Of a stretch of 5,956 nucleotides of DNA, positions 1 through 4,764 are shown in pieces. Within the stretch, counting starts at the first letter, position 1; each line of letters starts with the position of its first letter. Under the pieces are notes generated by a model. The model saw only the letters and a program-made list of their open reading frames with translations, searched no databases and was not told the origin of the DNA. Location of the stretch: positions 1 through 5,956 of the forward strand of contig JAHHUA010000103.1 in the NCBI GenBank assembly GCA_020024235.1. Reading direction: 5' to 3'. This DNA is from Oscillospiraceae bacterium (GTDB lineage: Bacteria; Bacillota; Clostridia; Oscillospirales; Ruminococcaceae). Made by a program: the position numbers and the translations under genes.

Positions 1-1086
1 GAGGAAATGGGTTTTACAGCCCAAACCTCCGTAGAAAATTATAAAAAAATCTCCAGAGCTGCCGCAAAACTGGGTATGAGAACAAAAGTTATAAAAAAAT
101 ACGGTTTTGGATTTTGGACATTTAAACACAGAAAAAGATATGGAATTATAGCGGGTGCTGTAATGTTTATATTTGTATTTTCTTTTTTAAGCGGCAGACT
201 TTGGAACATTGATATAAAAGGGGTAAATCTGATTTCTGAAGATGAAATTTTAAAAAAACTCTCAGAAAACGGTGTTTATATAGGTATGAAAATAAAAAAT
301 CCCGATGGTATTGATGTTATAAATTTGGAACGAACTTTGGTTTGTGATATTCCCGATGCCTCATATGTGGTTTTAAATTTTAAAGGAACCAATTTGGAAG
401 TCATAGTAAATGAAATCCACCATGAAAAATTTATTATTGATGATGAAACCAAAAAATACAATGTAATTGCATTAGAATCAGGACAAATTACCGATATGAC
501 TGTATATGACGGGGTAGCCGCAGTGGAAAAAGGTCAGGCAGTACAAAAAGGTGATCTTCTTATAAGCGGTGTTGTTGACGGAAAAAAAGGTAAGCTGCAC
601 TTTAGAAATGCTTCGGGAGAAGTTAAAGCCATAGTAGAAGAAACAATAGAAATGCAGATAGATTTTGACCAAACCGATTATGTTAAAAGCGATAAAGAAT
701 TTATTATAAATTTCATCAAAATAGGAAACAAAAAAATTCCTCTTTCTTTTAAAAAGCCGCCCTCCTATCCCTATAAGCACACCGAAAATTCCAGAAAACT
801 TTTATTTTTCGGCGCTCCCATGCCAATATCCATAGGTGTGGATTCATACTGCTGCTTAGAAGAAGTTCCCATAAAGCTCACCAGAGAAAAGGCTAAAAGT
901 ATCTGTCTGAAGGATTTGGAAAATGAGGAAATAAACCGTTTCAGAAACTGTAAAATCATAGACCGACAAATTGTAAGCCAAGTTAAGGCAAATTCATATC
1001 ACATTGTGTGTAAATATTTAATAGAAAAAAACATTGGTATAAAACAGGAGTATTTTGTGGAAGACTCAGAAGAAATGTTAAATTAG
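1..1086 (+). CDS. yqfD: Sporulation protein YqfD, 5'-truncated by window edge
   Basis: Membrane-anchored sporulation protein of the YqfD family, which in Bacillus subtilis belongs to the mother-cell SigE regulon; its molecular role is not well defined. Numbering from the Met at position 7: a basic stretch, then one transmembrane segment at about residues 45-66, then a POTRA-like beta/alpha unit (about 67-135, starting WNIDIKGVNLISEDEI), then a turn-rich segment at 170-190 (VEKGQAVQKGDLLISG) resembling a biotinyl/lipoyl-like hairpin, then a C-terminal beta-rich region ending at TAG 1084-1086. The frame is open to base 1, and family members are about 400 residues with roughly 50 more residues ahead of the point where this one begins. 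The ATG at 7 is therefore probably internal, although GAGGAA just before it imitates a ribosome binding site. The usual partner yqfC would lie upstream, outside the window. Family assignment rests on remembered sequence pattern plus synteny with phoH. Confidence 0.88.
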   Translation, partial: EEMGFTAQTSVENYKKISRAAAKLGMRTKVIKKYGFGFWTFKHRKRYGIIAGAVMFIFVFSFLSGRLWNIDIKGVNLISEDEILKKLSENGVYIGMKIKNPDGIDVINLERTLVCDIPDASYVVLNFKGTNLEVIVNEIHHEKFIIDDETKKYNVIALESGQITDMTVYDGVAAVEKGQAVQKGDLLISGVVDGKKGKLHFRNASGEVKAIVEETIEMQIDFDQTDYVKSDKEFIINFIKIGNKKIPLSFKKPPSYPYKHTENSRKLLFFGAPMPISIGVDSYCCLEEVPIKLTREKAKSICLKDLENEEINRFRNCKIIDRQIVSQVKANSYHIVCKYLIEKNIGIKQEYFVEDSEEMLN

Positions 1087-1100
1087 TCCATATTTCACAT

Positions 1101-1140
1101 AATTAATAATAAATTCTATTAATTTTATTTAGTTTTTTTT
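1101..1140 (+). terminator. Weak AT-only terminator-like hairpin after yqfD
   Basis: AATTAATA (1101-1108) and TATTAATT (1117-1124) form a perfect 8-bp inverted repeat around an 8-base loop. A T-rich stretch follows, ending in eight T (1133-1140). The place is right for ending the yqfD transcript, 15 bases after its stop. The stem has no G or C, so it would be unstable and could be a chance product of AT-rich DNA. Confidence 0.3.
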
Positions 1141-1169
1141 AAAGAAAGCTATGTTTTTTTAAAAAAATG

Positions 1170-1178
1170 TGTTATAAT
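1170..1178 (+). promoter_or_regulatory. Possible extended -10 promoter (P1) upstream of phoH
   Basis: TGTTATAAT is an exact extended -10 motif (TG, one base, TATAAT at 1173-1178). No good -35 hexamer lies 16-18 bases upstream; that stretch is a T7A7 run (1154-1167). Extended -10 promoters can work without a -35. Initiation would be near 1185 and give a leader of roughly 170 bases before phoH. Confidence 0.45.
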
Positions 1179-1210
1179 ATGCACTGGCTATAAAGTTAAA
1201 ATTTTTTTAA

Positions 1211-1232
1211 AAAATCATTGTAAAATGATTTT
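1211..1232 (+). repeat. Perfect 9-bp hairpin in the phoH leader
   Basis: AAAATCATT (1211-1219) and AATGATTTT (1224-1232) are perfectly complementary around the tetraloop GTAA. The element lies between the two candidate promoters. No long T-run follows on the + strand, so it does not look like a + strand terminator. It could be a structured part of the P1 leader or a protein-binding palindrome. I recognise no known riboswitch or T-box in the leader. Confidence 0.4.
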
Positions 1233-1257
1233 AGAATTTTAATTCATAAACCTGCAC

Positions 1258-1286
1258 TTTACATCAGAAAACAGCCTATATATAAA
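1258..1286 (+). promoter_or_regulatory. Likely sigma-A-type promoter (P2) for phoH operon
   Basis: TTTACA (1258-1263, five of six matches to TTGACA) and TATAAA (1281-1286, five of six matches to TATAAT) are separated by exactly 17 bases, the preferred spacing. Transcription would start near 1293, leaving a leader of about 60 bases with the phoH ribosome binding site at its end. It is the best candidate promoter I found in the window and probably drives phoH and the genes after it. Confidence 0.6.
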
Positions 1287-1339
1287 CAGTGGATTTTTCT
1301 TACTGCTGTCTTTCTAAATAAATTTTTAAATTTTATATC

Positions 1340-1345
1340 AGGAGG
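1340..1345 (+). promoter_or_regulatory. Strong ribosome binding site of phoH
   Basis: AGGAGG is a full Shine-Dalgarno core, with 7 bases between it and the ATG at 1353. It fixes the phoH start and is the strongest ribosome binding site in the window. Confidence 0.85.
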
Positions 1346-1352
1346 TTTTTTT

Positions 1353-2330
1353 ATGGAGCAAATTATAAGCATTGAAAGAATGGAACATGCACTCTCCCTT
1401 TTCGGAAGTTTCGACGAAAATATAAAACTGTTGGAACAGCATTATCAAACCACTATTGTTTTCAGAGGTTCCGATATAAAAATTACAGGTGATGCGGAAA
1501 ACACTTATAAAGCTTCAAAAGCAATTGAAAGTTTGCTTTCCATGATAAACAACGGTGAAACCATCAATGATCAGAATATAAACTACATTATAAATATGGT
1601 TGATGAGGGTCAGTCAGAAAAAATCACCTCTTTGGCATCTGATGTAATTTGCATAACAGCTAAAGGCAGACCTCTTAAACCTAAAACACTGGGACAGAAA
1701 AAATATATTGAAAATATCATTAAAAACACAATAACTTTCGGTATAGGCCCTGCAGGTACAGGTAAAACCTATTTAGCAGTGGCTATGGCAGTAAAAGCAT
1801 TCAGAGCCCATGAAATCAACAAGCTGATACTTACTCGCCCCGCTGTGGAAGCCGGAGAAAAACTGGGTTTTTTGCCCGGAGATCTGCAAAATAAAGTTGA
1901 CCCTTATTTACGACCACTTTATGATGCACTTTTTGATATGCTTGGAGCTGAAAATTTTCAAAAATATCTAGAGCGTGGTAATATTGAAGTAGCACCTTTA
2001 GCTTATATGCGAGGCAGAACTTTAGATGATGCTTTCATTATTTTGGATGAAGCTCAAAATACCACTCCGGAACAAATGAAAATGTTTCTTACTCGCCTGG
2101 GATTTAACTCAAAAGCTATTATTACAGGTGATATAACCCAAATCGACTTGCCCGAAAATAAAAAATCAGGTCTAGTGGAAGCTGCTAAAATCTTAAAAGA
2201 TATAGATGACATTGCTATCACATATTTTAATGAAAAAGATGTGGTACGGCATAAATTAGTTCAAAGCATTATCAAAGCTTATGAAAAATACTACAATACA
2301 AAAGAACAAAAACACAAATTGAAAAATTAA
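1353..2330 (+). CDS. phoH: PhoH/YbeZ-family P-loop ATPase
   Basis: Cytoplasmic ATPase of the PhoH-like (YbeZ) family. Members are associated genetically and physically with YbeY and RNA metabolism; the name comes from phosphate-starvation induction in E. coli. The 325-residue protein has a small KH-like N-terminal part (about 15-65), a linker, and the PhoH ATPase domain from about 105. Walker A is GPAGTGKT (132-139), followed by the family signature LTRPAVEAGEKLGFLPGDL (160-178). Walker B with the DEAQN signature is FIILDEAQN (228-236), and a sensor-like TGDITQIDLP lies at 258-267. Length is normal for the family. The start is fixed by AGGAGG seven bases upstream. ybeY follows after 19 bases, the common phoH-ybeY pairing. 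In Bacillus a membrane HD phosphodiesterase gene (pgpH/yqfF) sits between them; here it is absent. Family certain; physiological role inferred. Confidence 0.95.
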   Translation: MEQIISIERMEHALSLFGSFDENIKLLEQHYQTTIVFRGSDIKITGDAENTYKASKAIESLLSMINNGETINDQNINYIINMVDEGQSEKITSLASDVICITAKGRPLKPKTLGQKKYIENIIKNTITFGIGPAGTGKTYLAVAMAVKAFRAHEINKLILTRPAVEAGEKLGFLPGDLQNKVDPYLRPLYDALFDMLGAENFQKYLERGNIEVAPLAYMRGRTLDDAFIILDEAQNTTPEQMKMFLTRLGFNSKAIITGDITQIDLPENKKSGLVEAAKILKDIDDIAITYFNEKDVVRHKLVQSIIKAYEKYYNTKEQKHKLKN

Positions 2331-2349
2331 GAAAGGGACCATAAAAAAA

Positions 2350-2847
2350 ATGGCAGGATTAAAAGTATTAATCACAAATAAACAAAAGAAAATCAAAATA
2401 CCTTCAGGAACTCGTCTTTTGATAAGAAGATGTTGCCATGCAGTATTGGCAATGGAAGGTTATGATGACAATGCAGAAGTAAGTGTTACATTTTTGGATA
2501 ATCCACAAATAAGACAGTTAAACAGAGAATACAGAGATATAGACAAAGCTACAGATGTTTTGTCATTTCCATTGGGAGAAAACGGTGTTTTTGACAGAAA
2601 CGAAGAAACACAGGCAGTTCTTTTGGGTGATATTGCAATTTCAATGGAAAAAGCCGAAGAACAAGCTAAAGAATACGGCCATAGTTTTCAGCGTGAAGTT
2701 GCATTTTTGACAGTTCACTCCATGCTTCATCTTTTGGGATATGACCATGTAAACGGCGGAATTGAAGCTGCCACCATGCGTGAAAAAGAAGAAACCGTTT
2801 TGACTAAACTGGGTGTTTCCAGAGAAGTAGCTTATGAAATGCTTTAA
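2350..2847 (+). CDS. ybeY: Endoribonuclease YbeY (16S rRNA maturation)
   Basis: Zinc-dependent single-strand endoribonuclease that takes part in 16S rRNA 3'-end maturation and ribosome quality control. The 165-residue protein shows the family's two hallmarks: NREYRDIDKATDVLSFP (58-74) and the metal-binding H-x3-H-x5-H motif within HSMLHLLGYDH (H123, H127, H133). The full length is normal for Firmicutes. A purine-rich AAAGGG at 2332-2337 is the only plausible ribosome binding site; its 12-base spacing to the ATG is longer than ideal, and a run of eight A precedes the start. There is no other in-frame start between that site and the ATG. The gene lies 19 bases after phoH and 17 before era, so the three are almost certainly one transcript for small-subunit biogenesis. 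dgkA and cdd, which separate ybeY and era in Bacillus, are missing. Confidence 0.96.
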   Translation: MAGLKVLITNKQKKIKIPSGTRLLIRRCCHAVLAMEGYDDNAEVSVTFLDNPQIRQLNREYRDIDKATDVLSFPLGENGVFDRNEETQAVLLGDIAISMEKAEEQAKEYGHSFQREVAFLTVHSMLHLLGYDHVNGGIEAATMREKEETVLTKLGVSREVAYEML

Positions 2848-2850
2848 TAA

Positions 2851-2858
2851 AAAGGGAG
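2851..2858 (+). promoter_or_regulatory. Ribosome binding site that decides the era TTG start
   Basis: AAAGGGAG begins three bases after the ybeY stop and leaves 6 bases to a TTG at 2865. Since the next in-frame ATG lies inside the G domain (Met33), this site supports TTG as the true start. Confidence 0.75.
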
Positions 2859-2864
2859 AATAAC

Positions 2865-3788
2865 TTGGGAAATAAAACTAATTACAAAGAATATCATTAT
2901 GATACAAAATCTGCATTTATTGCCATTGTAGGCAGACCTAATGTGGGAAAATCTTCTCTTATGAATAAACTTATAGGAGAAAAAATAGCTATTGTATCTA
3001 ATAAACCACAAACTACAAGAAATAAAATAATGGGTGTTTTGACAAAAAATGAAACACAATTTGTTTTTATTGACACCCCGGGACTTCACAACCCAAAAAA
3101 TAAACTCAGTGAATATATGGTAAAACAGATAAATGAATCTGTTGCCGATGTAGATGCCGCTGTTTTGGTTGTGGATGGAGAAAAGGAAATCGGCGATGCG
3201 GAAAGAAATCTCACCGAAAACCTGAAAAGATCCCATATGCCCGCTATTTTGGCTATCAATAAAATTGACCTTATAAAAGATAAAACTATACTTATGGCTA
3301 AAATTCAGGAATATATGAACCTTTTTGACTTTGATGCAGTTGTACCTATTTCTGCTTTACATGGACAGGGCATAGATGAACTTTTGTATGAAATCGAAAA
3401 ATTTGCTTGTGAATCTCCTCACTTTTTTCCGGATGATACACTTACTGATCAGCCGGAAAGAGTTATTGCTGCTGAAATTATCCGTGAAAAAATACTCAGA
3501 TGTACTTATGATGAAATTCCCCATGGAACTGCTGTTGTAATAGACAGCATGAAAGAAAGAAAAGACAAACCAATCATTGATATAGATGCCACTATTCTCT
3601 GTGAAAGAGAAAGCCATAAGGGCATGATTATCGGAAAACAGGGTCAAATGCTTAAAAAAATCGGCAGTTTTGCCAGAGCTGATTTAGAAAGTTTCCTGGA
3701 TATAAAAATTAATCTGACACTTTGGGTTAAGGTTAAAGAAGACTGGAGAAATCGAGAAACCATTATTAAAAATCTGGGATTTGAATAA
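2865..3788 (+). CDS. era: GTPase Era (30S ribosome assembly)
   Basis: Ras-like GTPase with a C-terminal KH domain that binds the 3' end of 16S rRNA and helps mature the 30S subunit; it acts in the cytoplasm and partly at the membrane. In the 307 residues: G1 GRPNVGKS (23-30), switch region KPQTTRNKI (47-55), G3 DTPG (70-73), G4 NKID (132-135), G5 SAL (163-165). The KH part carries HKGMIIGKQG (251-260, GxxG loop G257-G260), and the protein ends with the usual LTLWVKVKEDWRN segment and LGFE. All key residues are present. The start is TTG, chosen because a good ribosome binding site lies 6 bases upstream and the G1 loop follows within 22 residues. The N terminus (about 15 residues before SAFIAIVG) is slightly long for the family. 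It is 17 bases after ybeY. Confidence 0.97.
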   Translation: MGNKTNYKEYHYDTKSAFIAIVGRPNVGKSSLMNKLIGEKIAIVSNKPQTTRNKIMGVLTKNETQFVFIDTPGLHNPKNKLSEYMVKQINESVADVDAAVLVVDGEKEIGDAERNLTENLKRSHMPAILAINKIDLIKDKTILMAKIQEYMNLFDFDAVVPISALHGQGIDELLYEIEKFACESPHFFPDDTLTDQPERVIAAEIIREKILRCTYDEIPHGTAVVIDSMKERKDKPIIDIDATILCERESHKGMIIGKQGQMLKKIGSFARADLESFLDIKINLTLWVKVKEDWRNRETIIKNLGFE

Positions 3789-3813
3789 ACCTTAGAAAAT
3801 TTTGCCTTTTATA

Positions 3814-3858
3814 TTATATTAATTTCTGCATATAACTAATAACAGAATTTTAATATAA
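3814..3858 (+). repeat. Imperfect AT-rich hairpin abutting the yqzL ribosome binding site
   Basis: The arm at 3814-3828 (TTATATTAA then TTTCTG) is nearly the reverse complement of 3843-3858 (CAGAA then TTAATATAA), giving 9 bp plus 5 bp with a small bulge and a 14-base loop. The 3' arm runs into the AAGGGG at 3857-3862. It fills most of the 81-bp gap between era and yqzL, which otherwise shows no convincing promoter or terminator. The stem is AT-rich, so stability is doubtful. Confidence 0.4.
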
Positions 3859-3862
3859 GGGG
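3857..3862 (+). promoter_or_regulatory. Ribosome binding site of yqzL
   Basis: AAGGGG with 7 bases to the ATG at 3870. Good strength and spacing support translation of this very small gene. Confidence 0.7.
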
Positions 3863-3869
3863 TAATCTT

Positions 3870-4025
3870 ATGGAAAATAAATACTGGCTAAAATTTGAAC
3901 AAACCGGTAAAATAACAGACTATTTAAACTATATAAAAATGGAGCAAAAGGAAAACAACGAAGGAGATAACTCACAGAATGGAGATAACAGTCAGTGGAC
4001 TTGTAATAAAAGAGAAAGCCTTTAA
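3870..4025 (+). CDS. yqzL: YqzL-like small protein
   Basis: A 51-residue protein of the YqzL family, whose role is unknown. The first 25 residues match the family pattern as I remember it: an aromatic WxxF pair (W6, F9), then TGxI (12-15) and YLxY (18-21). The rest is a polar tail rich in Asn, Gln, Glu and Asp with a duplicated GDNSQ (residues 32-36 and 38-42). The TAA is at 4023-4025. Position is strong extra evidence, because yqzL lies between era and recO in Bacillus and many Clostridia. A ribosome binding site (AAGGGG) sits 7 bases upstream of the ATG. The gene overlaps recO by 47 bases in another frame, so its last 16 codons double as the recO start region. There is no signal peptide or membrane segment. 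The family call is fairly firm for the N-terminal half; the tail looks lineage-specific. Confidence 0.82.
   Translation: MENKYWLKFEQTGKITDYLNYIKMEQKENNEGDNSQNGDNSQWTCNKRESL
3961..3966 (+). promoter_or_regulatory. Ribosome binding site of recO inside yqzL
   Basis: AAGGAG lies within yqzL coding sequence, 12 bases before the recO ATG at 3979. That spacing is long, so translation of recO may depend partly on ribosomes translating yqzL. Confidence 0.55.
3963..3998 (+). repeat. 18-bp imperfect tandem repeat across the recO start
   Basis: Two adjacent 18-base units (3963-3980 and 3981-3998) both begin GGAGATAAC and share CAG at bases 13-15; 12 of 18 bases agree. In the yqzL frame they encode GDNSQN and GDNSQW, with the serine codon changed from TCA to AGT. 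The first unit overlaps the recO ribosome binding site and start, and the second supplies recO codons 2 onward (MEITVSG). Confidence 0.6.
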
Positions 4026-4725
4026 AGGTGATAGAATACTGCTTATTCTGACAAATGACCATGGCGTTGTTACCGCTTATGCAAAAGGTGCAAAAAGTCC
4101 AAAAAGCCGTTTTGCATCTTCCACAGAGTTATTTTGTTACAGCAGATTTGTGCTGACTGAAAAAAAGGACAACTATTGGGTAGAAAATGCAGATGTTATA
4201 GATGTTTTTTTCGGACTGCGTAGCAGCATTGAAAAAATTTCGCTGGCATCTTATTTTTGTGAAATTGCCTCTGTTTTATCCCCTATAGACAACAACTCCC
4301 ATGAATATTTAAGGCTTATTTTGAACTGTCTTAAATTTTTGGAAAAAAATAAAAAATCTTATTTTTTTTTAAAATCGGTATATGAGCTTAGATTGCTTAC
4401 CATGTCGGGATTTATGCCCGATTTGGTAGGCTGCTTACAATGTGGCTGTTTTCAAAATCCCAATATGTATTTTTTTATTGATTCCGGTGTTATAATTTGT
4501 CAAAAATGTTTTGAAAATTCAGGTAATACAGAAAAATTTGTAAATATCCCTCCTTCTGTTTTATCTGCTATGAGGCACATTATATACAGTCCTTTTGATA
4601 AACTGTTTTCCTTTTCACTTTCCGAAAAATCTCTGGAAATTTTAAAAGATACCAGTGAAAAATATCTTCTTACCCATATAGACTTTACCCCTAAAACACT
4701 ATTATTTCTACACACCATCATGTAA
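3979..4725 (+). CDS. recO: DNA repair protein RecO
   Basis: Recombination mediator that, with RecR, loads RecA onto SSB-coated single-stranded DNA in the RecF-type repair pathway. The 248-residue protein begins MEITVSGLVIKEKAFKGDR, the expected first strands of the N-terminal OB fold (about 1-80, including TNDHGVVTAYAKGAK at 25-39). A helical domain follows, then a four-cysteine zinc site C152-x2-C155 and C174-x2-C177 within GCLQCGCF and ICQKCF. The length is normal. The ATG at 3979 matches family N-termini. It lies inside yqzL with a 47-base overlap and uses AAGGAG at 3961-3966, so coupling with yqzL is likely. comEC follows after about 35 bases. The primary sequence is divergent outside the OB fold and zinc site, as usual for RecO. 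Confidence 0.95.
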   Translation: MEITVSGLVIKEKAFKGDRILLILTNDHGVVTAYAKGAKSPKSRFASSTELFCYSRFVLTEKKDNYWVENADVIDVFFGLRSSIEKISLASYFCEIASVLSPIDNNSHEYLRLILNCLKFLEKNKKSYFFLKSVYELRLLTMSGFMPDLVGCLQCGCFQNPNMYFFIDSGVIICQKCFENSGNTEKFVNIPPSVLSAMRHIIYSPFDKLFSFSLSEKSLEILKDTSEKYLLTHIDFTPKTLLFLHTIM

Positions 4726-4749
4726 ATTTACATATTATTAAACATACTT

Positions 4750-4764
4750 ATGAACAGAGCGTGA
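4750..4764 (+). other. Four-codon mini-ORF overlapping the comEC start
   Basis: ATG AAC AGA GCG TGA lies between recO and comEC, and its stop overlaps the GTG at 4761-4763 in a GTGA arrangement. It has no clear ribosome binding site. It could be chance, a reinitiation device, or the real comEC start displaced by a small frameshift. Confidence 0.25.

Noticed and set aside
7..9. ATG preceded by GAGGAA as the true yqfD start
   Set aside because: The frame is open to base 1, family members have about 50 more residues before this point, and GAGGAA lies directly against the ATG with no spacer.
478..780. 100-codon open frame on the - strand
   Set aside because: It is a shadow of yqfD, with low-complexity Phe/Tyr/Ile-rich composition typical of antisense AT-rich coding DNA.
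1200..1352. Riboswitch or T-box in the phoH leader
   Set aside because: No conserved riboswitch core, T-box sequence or terminator/antiterminator pair could be recognised; only short AT-rich stems are present.
2713..2748. Loss of a conserved glycine in the YbeY metal motif (HSMLH instead of HGxLH)
   Set aside because: All three metal-binding histidines are present, and serine at this place is common in Firmicutes as I recall, so it is not a sign of inactivation.
2844..3236. 130-codon open frame on the - strand
   Set aside because: It is antisense to era, which has every G motif intact; its composition is that of a shadow frame and it has no family resemblance.
3789..3869. Promoter between era and yqzL
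   Set aside because: TATATT at 3815-3820 has only poor -35 candidates (three of six matches), so AT-rich chance is the simpler explanation.
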